Positions 19,601 through 25,885 of a stretch of 64,000 bases of DNA are shown here, one piece after another; within the stretch, counting starts at the first letter, position 1, and each line of letters starts with the position of its first letter. The position numbers and the translations under genes were made by a program. Under the pieces are notes generated by a model that saw nothing but the letters and a program-made list of their open reading frames with translations, made no database searches and was not told the origin of the DNA. Origin of the DNA: Stenotrophomonas nematodicola (GTDB lineage: Bacteria; Pseudomonadota; Gammaproteobacteria; Xanthomonadales; Xanthomonadaceae); contig NZ_WIAY01000010.1 in NCBI RefSeq assembly GCF_009467805.1, forward strand, positions 29,188-93,187, written 5' to 3'.

Positions 19601-20309
19601 TCAGCGAGAACGGGACGTTCTGCACGGCGGTGGCCGAGCTCGGGCTGAGCGACAGGCTGGGGTTCTGCACCGTCAACGCGTACGCCTTGTCGACCACGGC
19701 GCCCGTGTTGTCGGTGGCACGCACGGTGAAACTGAAGGCACCGCGTGCGGACGGGGTACCCGACAGCAGCCCGGCGCTGGAGAGGGTGATCCCTGGCGGG
19801 AGCTGCGCGGTGTTGGTGGTGTAGGTGTACGGCGACGTACCGCCGGTGGCGCTGAGGGTCTGCGCAAACGCCGTGCCGGCGGTCATCGTGTCGAGGGTGG
19901 CCGGGCTGACCACGATCGACGAGGCCGGCGGGTCGACGATCATCGTCACCCGCACCGTGCGGTTGGCCGTGTCGGAGAACTCGAAAACATCGCCGGTGGT
20001 GTTGACGCCGTTGTGGCTGTAGTCCACATACCAGTTGGGATCGTCGATGCGCAGGATGGCGCTGCCGCGCTGTGGCAGCGCTGGCCCGTCCACGGGACCG
20101 TCGCCGGCGAGAAAGATGTTGCTGCCTGCACAGGCGGTGACGTTGATCGCCACGCTGCCGCCGCTGGGCACATGGACCGTCTGCGGTCCGCACAGCAGCG
20201 AGGTATGGGCCGCGCGCGCCGCGCCGGGCCAGAACAGGGCCAGGCAGGACAACAACGAGACAAAGGCGAACAGACGCGCGGAACGCGCGGTACCGGAAAG
20301 GAACGACAT
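13674..20309 (-). CDS. Giant autotransporter adhesin with Calx-beta and repeated putative-Ig domains
   Basis: The 2211-residue product has four parts. First, a Sec signal peptide (cleavage near AARA, about residue 33). Second, a passenger with four Calx-beta-like domains (recognised by E-D/G-S-G near the start and a D-Y-T/V strand, roughly residues 310-760). Third, many He_PIG-type Ig domains with the G-T-A-x-x-Y-Q-Q, LPAG and LSGTPTQSG pattern. Fourth, a C-terminal autotransporter beta-barrel of about 260 residues (from GLWVGGTLRSGRSEGG). This predicts a surface-anchored or released adhesin. It reads away from the tail-collar genes, with a Shine-Dalgarno AAGGGGGAAGAG just before the ATG. The barrel ends in DKEL instead of the usual Phe/Trp. 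I am sure of the architecture; the ligand cannot be told. Confidence 0.85.
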   Translation of the reverse strand: MSFLSGTARSARLFAFVSLLSCLALFWPGAARAAHTSLLCGPQTVHVPSGGSVAINVTACAGSNIFLAGDGPVDGPALPQRGSAILRIDDPNWYVDYSHNGVNTTGDVFEFSDTANRTVRVTMIVDPPASSIVVSPATLDTMTAGTAFAQTLSATGGTSPYTYTTNTAQLPPGITLSSAGLLSGTPSARGAFSFTVRATDNTGAVVDKAYALTVQNPSLSLSPSSATAVQNVPFSLTLGGQGGVAPYIIALESGSLPTGISLAGGVLSGTPTGAVQGYPVTFRVTDSSAGAAPYYELESFTLTVSSAPSVSIAVAPSSVLEDSGLPLVYTVTRSASLPTPTTVTLATSGTATSGDYTGAVPSVVIPANATSATVSITPVADTAVEANETVIVTVAAGAGYTVGAPASATGTILNDDLPVASIAVSPASVDEDSGTPLVYTVTLDRPNPVPLTVPISVGGTGTFGVDYTGVVAAVAIAAGSTTGTLTLFPIADSVAESNKTVVVTLLPSAGYTIGTPGSATGTIRDDDLPVLRVNDVTATEGDSGASAFIFTVSLDVPAGPGGVTFDIATADGTATAGSDYVARSLVGQTIPAGAQSYTFAVQVNGDTLYELNESFTVNVSNVVGATVADAQGVGTIVNDDPLPTVSIADLALNEGNSGSTPALLTVTLSAPSSRPVAVQYASADGTATASSDYTAVSGILVFPAGTTTMSISVQIHGDTTVELDETFQVNLSNPVNAVLGDASAVVTILNDDQPVVLSPGSLPMPTAGVPYAQAVSASGGTAPYSYAIIAGSLPPGINLNTASGALSGTPTTVGSYAFQVRATDNSAVPNSSMQPYTLLVAAPTLTLPGAALPQAIRGQSFTSDRGPVDGGNGPYTFNAIGVLPPGLSLSPTGVLSGTPTLAGSHTFTVSAQDSTLGLGAPYRVSETLTLTVAEPVPLAGNVTLLTSYNAPAIPVNLALSGGAATTVTVATAPLHGTAVIINAGVISYQPTTGYAGPDSFTYTATGPGGTSTPGTVDITVGNPVISVTASGSLAAEAGTPYSQTFTWTGGALPYGSHQVANLPDGLSITATSANSVTVSGTPTRSGSFSLVPSATDSSTGAGPFTVDGTFTLVVGSPVLSATPAVLPAGTAGSAYQQTIAATGGIAPYQVALSGTLPAGLSFNAATGTLSGTPTQSGSFALTATLTDSTAGTPASLVQSYTLVVASPTLSATPVALPAGTAGSAYQQTITATGGIAPYQVALSGTLPAGLSFNAATGTLSGTPTQSGSFALTATVTDSTSGTPASVAQGYTLVVASPTLSATPAALPAGTAGSAYQQAITATGGIAPYQVTLSGMLPTGVTFDAATGTLSGTPLQSGTFALTATITDSTGGTPASTTQAYSLVVASPVLVATPSALAGGTAGTPYQQAITATGGIAPYQVALSGTLPTGVSFDAATGMVSGTPLQSGTFALTVTITDSTGGTPASVTQPYSLVVASPVLATPLTALPGGTAGSVYQQAFTATGGIAPYHVALSGALPAGLSFDAGTGTLSGTPTQSGTFALTVTITDSTGGTPASLTQPYSLVVASPVLVATPAALAAATAGTPYQQVFSATGGIAPYRVVLSGALPAGLSFDAGTGTLSGTPTQSGSFALTATVTDSTGGTPASLVQVYTLTVAAPALSLSPVAGALPASTAGSSYTLAFTTQGGLAPYRYTLATGALPTGLVLDAATGRVAGTPSVAGSFAFSVTVTDATAGGAGSLTQAYTLSVSAPALVLTPASLPAGLFGNRYEQGLTATGGTAPYRYAVSAGALPEGMTLEAAGLLAGTPTAAGAFAFTVTATDALGFTGSQNYVVQIAQRPDPTRDPEVRGLLTAQRDAARRFAHSQIENFQQRMQRLHGASGSNGFSNSLSLSYAPRRCEPMVGNVPGPDCDAQRRQPFDRETGLEQPASRVDTGSQAPLGLWVGGTLRSGRSEGGQRAGTDFETDGVTVGSDLRISEAFAVGAGLGYGRDRSDVGESGSRSDGQAYSMAVYASYSPGRSLFVDALLGHQLLDYSLRRYVTGDGGFVHARRNGSQWFGSLAFGADLARGNWQFTPYARLDASQGSLDRYVEQGNDLFALRYGDQDVDATTGNAGLRVEMRQTATWGAWTPQLRVEYQHDFSGSGLATLQYADLVDVPFYRTPLDGFDRSRWMLGAGVMFDVGRTWGLRVDYRGLVGSGNDRDHGVQISLDKEL
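15350..16975. repeat. Six tandem 270-bp in-frame repeats in the autotransporter gene
   Basis: Six consecutive units of 90 codons encode near-identical He_PIG-type domains. Each unit has a G-T-A-G-x-x-Y-Q-Q segment, GIAPYQVALSGTLPAG or a close variant, and L-S-G-T-P-T/L-Q-S-G. Flanking domains on both sides follow the same fold pattern but have diverged. Because each unit is a multiple of three, unequal recombination would lengthen or shorten the protein without shifting the frame. Confidence 0.85.
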
Positions 20310-20600
20310 GACTCTTCCCCCTTAGAAGAATCCCACCTGGATGCGGAACAACATCGAGGTGCGCGTCCCAACTGGCGTGCTTCCGGAGAACCCAATCCCC
20401 TGCCGATCCCCGGCGCTGCCAGCGGTAGGCCATCCACGCCTCCCCCGTTGGCGCCATTGGAACAGACTCCCGGCGTGGAAGATAGGTGCAACGTACGGTC
20501 GCATCGCTGCAACGGCAGGGACTTGTGAACAACCTGAATGGCGTTCAGAGTACGCGGGCGCCAGTCCGGCGCCGCGCGCTCACCATCCAAGGGGGAATAG

Positions 20601-21140
20601 ATGGGCGAATACTATCTGGGCCAGATTGTCATGGCCGGCTTCAATTTTGCACCGAGGTCCTTTTTGCCCTGCAACGGCCAGCTGCTGCCGATCTCGACCA
20701 ATCAGGCCCTGTTCTCGCTGCTTGGCGTCCAGTACGGGGGAGATGGACGCACGACCTTCGGCCTGCCGGATCTTCGCGGCCGGGTGCCGGTGTCGGCAGG
20801 TCCTTCCGTCGATGCCACCTGGCAACCGCAACCTCTCCAGGCCGGCAATAGCGGCGGCGCGGAGAACATCACCCTGCTCTCGACCCAGATGCCGGCCCAT
20901 TCGCACCCGGTCCTTGGTGTGAACGCCCCCGGTACCGTCCGCAATCCGACCGGCGGCGTCTATGCCGGCACCGGTACCGGCCCCAAGCTGTATGCCGCTC
21001 CAGGCAACACGCGGGTTGCGCAGGCCCCGGAAACGGTGGGCTTGGCCGGCAGCACCCAGCCGCACACGAACATGCAGCCGTTCGCGGTCATCAACTTCTT
21101 CATCTGCGCGCAGGCGGGCATCTATCCGCCGCGCAGCTGA
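20601..21140 (+). CDS. Tail-collar-domain (MdpB-like) protein 1
   Basis: The 179-residue product begins MGEYYLGQIVMAGFNFAPRS and has the phage tail collar fold pattern: PCNGQLLPIS, then LFSLLGVQYGGDGRTTFGLPDLRGRVP. This is the microcystin-dependent-protein (MdpB) type, related to the collar domain of T4 short tail fibres. The C-terminus has PHTNMQPFAVINFFICAQAGIYP, a hallmark of the family. A strong Shine-Dalgarno AAGGGGGAA precedes the ATG. It is the first of three paralogues in a row, divergent from the giant autotransporter. No sheath, tube, baseplate or lysis gene is nearby, so a prophage or tailocin is unlikely. Function is unknown; a surface or secreted fibre role is inference. Confidence 0.85.
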   Translation: MGEYYLGQIVMAGFNFAPRSFLPCNGQLLPISTNQALFSLLGVQYGGDGRTTFGLPDLRGRVPVSAGPSVDATWQPQPLQAGNSGGAENITLLSTQMPAHSHPVLGVNAPGTVRNPTGGVYAGTGTGPKLYAAPGNTRVAQAPETVGLAGSTQPHTNMQPFAVINFFICAQAGIYPPRS

Positions 21141-21161
21141 TCTTTCCAGGAGCACGCACCG

Positions 21162-21692
21162 ATGACCACGCCTTTTGTCGGCGAAATCCGCATGTTCGGA
21201 TTCAACCGCGTTCCTGCCGGATGGCTGCCCTGCGATGGCCGCGTCCTGTCCATCGCGGACAATGAAGTGCTGTACACGCTGCTGGGCACCACTTACGGCG
21301 GCAACGGTTCCACCAACTTCGCCCTGCCCGACCTGCGTGGCCGCCTGCCCCTCCATCAGGGAACCGGTGTCGGTCTCACGCCCCGTTCCATCGGCCAGGT
21401 GGGCGGCGCCGAGCAGGTCACTCTGACCCAGGCGCAGATGCCCGCGCATACCCATGCGTTGTCGTTGACCACCGCAGCCGCCACCGCCGACCTGCCCTCG
21501 CCGTCTGTGGTACCCGGCTCTGTCAGCGGCGAAACCTATTACGTCAGCGATACCACCGGCGGCTTGGCAATGACACTGGCGCCAGCGTCGGTGACCGCTG
21601 CAGGCGGCAACCTGCCGCATGAGAACTGCATGCCCACCCTCACCGTGCAGTACTTCATTGCCACCCTCGGCATCTACCCGACGCAGAGCTGA
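21162..21692 (+). CDS. Tail-collar-domain (MdpB-like) protein 2
   Basis: Second of three paralogues, 176 residues, starting with TPFVGEIRMFGFNRVPAGW after the initiator Met. The collar motif PCDGRVLSI...LYTLLGTTYGGNGSTNFALPDLRGRLP is followed by GGAEQVTLTQAQMPAHTHAL, the conserved histidine-containing segment of this family, and the end PTLTVQYFIATLGIYPTQS. It starts 21 bases after the first gene with AGGAG about nine bases upstream of the ATG, so the three are almost certainly one operon. The paralogues differ most between the His segment and the C-terminal strand, as expected if that middle part is the exposed, variable face. Confidence 0.85.
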   Translation: MTTPFVGEIRMFGFNRVPAGWLPCDGRVLSIADNEVLYTLLGTTYGGNGSTNFALPDLRGRLPLHQGTGVGLTPRSIGQVGGAEQVTLTQAQMPAHTHALSLTTAAATADLPSPSVVPGSVSGETYYVSDTTGGLAMTLAPASVTAAGGNLPHENCMPTLTVQYFIATLGIYPTQS

Positions 21693-21724
21693 CTTCCTCC
21701 TTCGCAAGGCGCAGAGATCACACC

Positions 21725-22258
21725 ATGAGCGATTGCTTCCTCGGCGAAATCCAGATGTTCGGATTCCCCTACAACCCCAGTGGCTGGGCCTTCTGCAACG
21801 GTGCGATGGTACCGCTCCGGCAGAATCCGGCCCTGTACTCCCTGATCGGCACCCGCTTCGGCGGCGATGGGCAGAACACGTTCCAACTGCCCAACCTGAC
21901 CACCCGCGCGGCCACCTCGCAGGGCAGCGGCCCCGGGCTGACCCAGCGCGACATGGGCGAGGCGTTCGGCGTCGCCGGCGTCAGCCTGACGCTCAACGAG
22001 CTGCCCGCCCACACGCATGACCTGGTCGCTTACGCGCAGGCCGCGGCGAAGCGCGTGGCGACGCCGGTCGCCAACGGCGCGCTGTCGATGCCTGGCTCAA
22101 ACGCCATCAAGTCCTTCAGCAGTGCGCCGCCGAATACGTCAATGGCGCCCAACATGCTGGCGCCCAGCGGCGGCGGTGGCGCACATGAGAACCGGCAGCC
22201 GTACCTGGCGGTCAATTTCTGCATCGCCCTTGAAGGCCAGTTCCCCTACTTCGAATGA
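21725..22258 (+). CDS. Tail-collar-domain (MdpB-like) protein 3
   Basis: Third paralogue, 177 residues (SDCFLGEIQMFGFPYNPSGW after Met). The collar motif reads LYSLIGTRFGGDGQNTFQLPNLTTRAAT, with a slightly changed L-P-N-L-T-T-R in place of L-P-D-L-R-G-R. It is followed by LTLNELPAHTHDL and the C-terminal RQPYLAVNFCIALEGQFPYFE. It overlaps the next gene (GNAT acetyltransferase) by four bases (ATGA), which ties the acetyltransferase to this operon. Confidence 0.85.
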   Translation: MSDCFLGEIQMFGFPYNPSGWAFCNGAMVPLRQNPALYSLIGTRFGGDGQNTFQLPNLTTRAATSQGSGPGLTQRDMGEAFGVAGVSLTLNELPAHTHDLVAYAQAAAKRVATPVANGALSMPGSNAIKSFSSAPPNTSMAPNMLAPSGGGGAHENRQPYLAVNFCIALEGQFPYFE

Positions 22259-22806
22259 TCCAGGCGGACACCCTGGCGCCGTTCCCGCCGGAACGGCGCC
22301 CTGCACTGGCCGGCGTCGCCGGCGACACGACGTGGGCCTGGCGCGCGCTGGGCCGCGCCGACCTGCCGTGGCTGGTGGCGCTGTACGCCACCACCCGCGC
22401 GCAGGAACTGCAGCCCGTGCCTTGGCCGGAGACGGTCAAGCAGCAGTTTCTGGCCCAGCAGTTCGTGGCTCAGCACCAGCACTACCTGGGCCAGTACCCG
22501 CAGGCGCACTATCTGGCCATCGACGTCGACGGGCAGGCCGTGGGCCGTGTGTATCTCGACGAATGCGGTGAGGATGATCTGCTGGTGGACATCAGCCTGT
22601 TGCCGGCCTGGCGTGGGCGCGGGCTGGGCACGGCGCTGATCCGGCGGCTGCAGCAGGCCGCGGCGATGCGGGGACGCGGCTTGCGCCTGCATGTGCAGGT
22701 CCACAATCCGGCGGCACGCCGACTCTACGAACGGCTGGGCTTCGTTGCCGGCGGCGATTCAGGCCAGCAGACCCATGTGGCGATGCGCTGGTCCGGCCTC
22801 AGTTGA
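22255..22806 (+). CDS. GNAT-family N-acetyltransferase coupled to the tail-collar genes
   Basis: The 183-residue product has the GNAT core. The acetyl-CoA loop RGRGLGTALI lies at about residues 120-129 after the beta-4 strand LVDISLLPAWR, and the C-terminal helix-strand is VHNPAARRLYERLGFVAG. It probably transfers an acetyl group from acetyl-CoA to an amine on a protein or small molecule in the cytoplasm; the substrate cannot be told. The ATG overlaps the stop of the third collar gene, so it is translated from the same message. This suggests a role connected to the collar proteins, for example modifying one of them before export. Its 3' end overlaps the convergent DUF6916 gene by eight bases. 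Confidence 0.85.
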   Translation: MIQADTLAPFPPERRPALAGVAGDTTWAWRALGRADLPWLVALYATTRAQELQPVPWPETVKQQFLAQQFVAQHQHYLGQYPQAHYLAIDVDGQAVGRVYLDECGEDDLLVDISLLPAWRGRGLGTALIRRLQQAAAMRGRGLRLHVQVHNPAARRLYERLGFVAGGDSGQQTHVAMRWSGLS

Positions 22807-23089
22807 ACACGGCCTGGTAAAGAAAGCCGGCGCGCTCCTGCGCGATCGGGACCAGAAAGATGCCCACCTCGCCCACGCGCGCATGGCGCATCGCGAAGAT
22901 CTGTTGCGGGAACACGATCGGGGCCGCATTGCGGAACAGCAGCGAGAACGGCACGCGCAGCGCATCGGGGCGTGCGTGTTTCAGCGGCCGCGCCTCGACC
23001 AGCACGAAGTCCACCTGCATGCCCTGCAGGTCCACGGCGAACGTTTCATCCACGCAGCCTGCAAAATGTTCCAGCGTCAGCAGTTCCAT
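22799..23089 (-). CDS. DUF6916-type small protein next to the tail-collar operon
   Basis: I start at ATG 23089 (MELLTLEHFAGCVDETF, 96 residues) with AGGG just upstream; the frame is open further but the extension is arginine-rich and unlikely. The pattern (LTLEHF at the start, RVPFSLLFRN, P-Q-Q-I-F, VGEVGIFLVPI, GFLYQAVFN at the end) fits the DUF6916 family as I know it. That family has no assigned function but is often found beside collar/MdpB-type genes. It converges on the GNAT gene with an eight-base overlap of coding ends. A link to fibre display or assembly is inference from neighbourhood only. Confidence 0.75.
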   Translation of the reverse strand: MELLTLEHFAGCVDETFAVDLQGMQVDFVLVEARPLKHARPDALRVPFSLLFRNAAPIVFPQQIFAMRHARVGEVGIFLVPIAQERAGFLYQAVFN

Positions 23090-23163
23090 GCCCTGTCCCC
23101 TGTCGGCACACCGCGCGTCGCGGCGGCGATCATCCTCGTTGCTGCGCGTGCCGCGCGCAAGGT

Positions 23164-23192
23164 GCGTGCAGGCGCGTGGTGCGCCTGCACGC
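23164..23192. terminator. Perfect 12-bp hairpin between glutathione peroxidase and DUF6916 genes
   Basis: GCGTGCAGGCGC, loop GTGGT, GCGCCTGCACGC. It lies just after the peroxidase stop codon (both genes read left) and has no T-run, so it may be a weak or Rho-assisted terminator or an mRNA-stabilising hairpin. Confidence 0.6.
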
Positions 23193-23199
23193 AGGGGCA

Positions 23200-23760
23200 T
23201 CACGCGGCCAGCGCAGCGTCGATCGCCGCCACCAGACGGGCGTCATCGGCCGGCACATCCGGGGCGAAGCGCGCGATGACCTGGCCGTCGCGGCCGATCA
23301 GGAACTTCTCGAAGTTCCACAGCACGGCCGGCGCCGGATTGACCACCAGATCCGGGTACTTGGCCACGGCACCCTGCAGCTTCTCGCGCATCGGGCCTTC
23401 GCCCGTGGCAGCCGGCTGGGCGGCGGTGAGTTGCTGGTACAGCGGGTGGATGTCATCACCGGCGACGCTGATCTTGGCAAACAGCGGGAAGCCGACGTTG
23501 TATTCCAGCTGGCAGAACTGCTGGATTTCCGACTCGCTGCCCGGCTCCTGGGCCAGGAAGTTGTTGGCCGGGAAACCCAGCACTTCCAGGCCGGCCGGCT
23601 GCTTCTCGGCATACAGCGCCTGCAGGCCTTCGTACTGCGGGGTCAGGCCGCACTTGGAGGCGACATTGACCACCAGCAGCACCTTGCCGCGGTAATCGGC
23701 CAGCGAGGACGGCTGGCCTTCGATGGTGGTGACGGGAATGTCGTAGACGGTCTGGCTCAC
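23200..23760 (-). CDS. Glutathione peroxidase (BtuE/GPx family)
   Basis: This thiol peroxidase reduces hydrogen peroxide and organic hydroperoxides with glutathione or thioredoxin in the cytoplasm. The 186-residue product has the peroxidatic Cys in ASKCGLT (about residue 37), the conserved Gln in FPANNFLAQEPG and the Trp in WNFEKFL. The usual FPCNQF cysteine is replaced by Ala, but a second Cys in QQFCQL matches the resolving Cys of bacterial members. The best start is GTG at 23760 with AAGGA about six bases upstream; an ATG-initiated longer frame reaches into the neighbouring lipoprotein gene and is not credible. Confidence 0.92.
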   Translation of the reverse strand: MSQTVYDIPVTTIEGQPSSLADYRGKVLLVVNVASKCGLTPQYEGLQALYAEKQPAGLEVLGFPANNFLAQEPGSESEIQQFCQLEYNVGFPLFAKISVAGDDIHPLYQQLTAAQPAATGEGPMREKLQGAVAKYPDLVVNPAPAVLWNFEKFLIGRDGQVIARFAPDVPADDARLVAAIDAALAA

Positions 23761-23815
23761 GGGAGATCCTTGCAATGGCAGGTTGGCGGCACAGCATACC
23801 CGTGCCGGCGACGGG

Positions 23816-24214
23816 TCAGTCGACGCAGATCGTGCCCTGTGCCACGCCGTTGTCGATGCGCTGGTGGCAGCCGAAGTTCTGGCTGATGTCGCGCTGGCAG
23901 ACACCGCGCGCGGTGGCACCGGCCACCAGCCCGGCGCCCTCCGGGGCAAGGCACTGGCCGTTGCAGTCGGCCTTGCCGCCGCAGGCCTTGCCGGCATCGG
24001 CATAGGGCACCACGCAGTGGACATGCTGCAGGCGGCCGAGCGGTCTGGCGTCACCGCCGGCGGCCTCGCATTCGGCACGCTGGGCGGTCGTCGCGGCGGT
24101 CTCCACGCTGGCCGCAGGCACGCCGGAACCGGTGGCATGTGGCGCACTGCTGCACCCGGCCAGCACCCACAGCAGGAACATCATCAATACACTGCGCATC
24201 GGCGCATTCCTCAT
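23816..24214 (-). CDS. Small cysteine-rich lipoprotein
   Basis: The 132-residue product has a lipoprotein signal (MRNAPMRSVLMMFLLWVLAGC) whose lipobox LAGC puts the lipidated Cys near residue 21. The mature part contains about eight cysteines (AECEAAGG, VHCVVPY, KACGGKADCNGQC, VCQRD, FGCHQR, TICVD), which suggests a disulfide-bonded periplasmic domain. I do not know its function. Its ATG overlaps the rmuC stop by four bases (ATGA), so it is translated from the rmuC message. A second in-frame ATG five codons in is possible. Confidence 0.75.
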   Translation of the reverse strand: MRNAPMRSVLMMFLLWVLAGCSSAPHATGSGVPAASVETAATTAQRAECEAAGGDARPLGRLQHVHCVVPYADAGKACGGKADCNGQCLAPEGAGLVAGATARGVCQRDISQNFGCHQRIDNGVAQGTICVD

Positions 24215-25794
24215 GTCGGTGCCGACGTGGTGTCGTCCACGCCGGTGTCGTCGTCATCACCGGCCGCATCGGCCAGCAGCAGGTCGGTCTGCTCGCTGCC
24301 CAGCGATTCCACGCCGCGCAGTCGCCGTTCGATGGTGCGGGTCTTGCGGCTGGCTTCGCCCAGGCTGCGCCCGACCGTACTGATCTGCTTTTCGGCCTTT
24401 TCCAGGATGCCGGCGAACTTGCCGAACTCGCTCTTCACCGCGCCCAGCAGGCTCCACACCTCGCTGGAGCGCTGTTCGATGGCCAGCGTGCGGAAGCCCA
24501 TCTGCAGGCTGTTGAGCAGCGCGGTGACCGTGGTCGGCCCGGCCACCACCACGCGGTGCTCGCGCTGCAGCAGGTCCACCAGGCCCGGGCGGCGGATCAC
24601 CTCCGCATACAGCCCTTCGGTGGGCAGGAACATCACCGCGAAGTCGGTGGTGTGCGGCGGCACGATGTACTTGTCGCAGATCGACCTGGCCTGGACTCGG
24701 ATCGCGCGTTCCAGCTGCGCGCCCTGCACGCGCACGCCCTCGGCATCGCCCTGCTCCTGGGCATCAAGCAGGCGCTCGTAGTCCTCACGCGGGAACTTGG
24801 AGTCGATCGGCAGCCACACCGGGGTGTCCTCATGACCACGGCCGGGCAGGCGCACGGCGATGTCGACCATCTCACCGCTGTCCGGACGCACCTTCACCCC
24901 ACGCGCGTACTGCTCCTGGGTGAGGGTCTGCTCGAGGATGTTGTCCAGCTGCACTTCGCCCCAGCTGCCGCGGTTCTTGACGTTGGTCAGCACGCGCTTG
25001 AGATCGCCGACGCCGGTGGCCAGCTGCTGCATCTCGCCCAGCCCGCGCTGGACCTGCTCGAGCCGGTCGGAGACCAGCTGGAACGATGCGCCCAGGCGCG
25101 CTTCGAGCGTGGTCTGCAGTTTCTCGTCCACGGTCACGCGCATCTGGTCGAGCTTCTCGGCATTGTCGGTCTGCAGGCTCCTGAGCTGTTGCTCCAGGGT
25201 GGCACGCATTTCGCCGATGCGCTGTTCGTTGCGCTGGGTCATGTCCTGCAGGCGCTGGCCCAGGGTGTCGCCGAGGCGCTGCTGCGACTGTACGTTCTCC
25301 TCACGGCCCTTGCGCGCGTCCTCGGCCAGGGTCTGGCGCAGCGCGGCCATGTGCCCATCGGTGCGCGTGGTCAGCTCCAGCAGCTGCTGGCCGAACGCGT
25401 CGATGCGCGCCTGCTGCTGCTGGCCGAACGCTTCCAGCTGCAGGCGCACGTCGTGCAGCCGCTGCGCCAGCAGATCGCCGGTGCGCTGCTGGGCCAGGCC
25501 ATGTTCCTCGCGCGCCTTGCGCGCGTCTTCGCCCAGCGCGTCGCGCAGCAGGTCCAGGCGCTGGTCGGTGCGGGTGGACAGATCGGTCAGCGCGCGGGCG
25601 AAGCTCTCCAGCCGCGCATCCTGTTGCCGGCCCAGCCCTTCGAGCTGCTCGCGCAGCTCGCCACGCCCGACCCGGGCTTCATCGCGCAGGGCCTGCTCCA
25701 GGCCGCCGTGCTGGGAACGCCGCAGCAGGAGGATCAGCTGCAGGATGAGGACGGCGCACAGCAGGCCGCCAAGCAGAAGGAATTCGGTTTGCAT
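24211..25794 (-). CDS. rmuC: DNA recombination protein RmuC
   Basis: RmuC limits recombination at inverted repeats; it has an N-terminal membrane anchor, a long coiled coil and a C-terminal domain related to restriction-type nucleases. The 527-residue product starts at ATG 25794 (MQTEFLLLGGLLCAVLILQLILLL). About 230 residues of heptad-rich Gln/Arg/Leu coiled coil follow, then the conserved core (VKNRGSWGEVQLDNILEQTL..., FPREDYERLL, FLPTEGLYAEVIRRPGL, LNSLQMGFRTLAIEQRS). A longer frame to 25869 adds an Ala/Arg-rich stretch before the membrane segment and is not expected. Confidence 0.93.
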   Translation of the reverse strand: MQTEFLLLGGLLCAVLILQLILLLRRSQHGGLEQALRDEARVGRGELREQLEGLGRQQDARLESFARALTDLSTRTDQRLDLLRDALGEDARKAREEHGLAQQRTGDLLAQRLHDVRLQLEAFGQQQQARIDAFGQQLLELTTRTDGHMAALRQTLAEDARKGREENVQSQQRLGDTLGQRLQDMTQRNEQRIGEMRATLEQQLRSLQTDNAEKLDQMRVTVDEKLQTTLEARLGASFQLVSDRLEQVQRGLGEMQQLATGVGDLKRVLTNVKNRGSWGEVQLDNILEQTLTQEQYARGVKVRPDSGEMVDIAVRLPGRGHEDTPVWLPIDSKFPREDYERLLDAQEQGDAEGVRVQGAQLERAIRVQARSICDKYIVPPHTTDFAVMFLPTEGLYAEVIRRPGLVDLLQREHRVVVAGPTTVTALLNSLQMGFRTLAIEQRSSEVWSLLGAVKSEFGKFAGILEKAEKQISTVGRSLGEASRKTRTIERRLRGVESLGSEQTDLLLADAAGDDDDTGVDDTTSAPT

Positions 25795-25885
25795 GCCGGC
25801 AAGTGTAGGCCGTGCCGGTCTCAATGGCTGCGCCGCTGCGGACCCGGCGAACCGGGCCGCAGCCGTCACCGCAGGCGCGGCCGGG

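Noticed and set aside
13665..20528. A 2287-residue open frame on the plus strand opposite the autotransporter gene
   Set aside because: High G+C and the repeat structure of the true gene keep the opposite frame open. The predicted protein is Gly/Arg/Ala-rich with no domain, and the minus-strand frame has signal peptide, Ig domains and barrel.
20601..22258. Prophage or tailocin from the tail-collar genes
   Set aside because: No capsid, sheath, tube, baseplate, lysis, integrase or regulator gene is near; only collar-type proteins are present.
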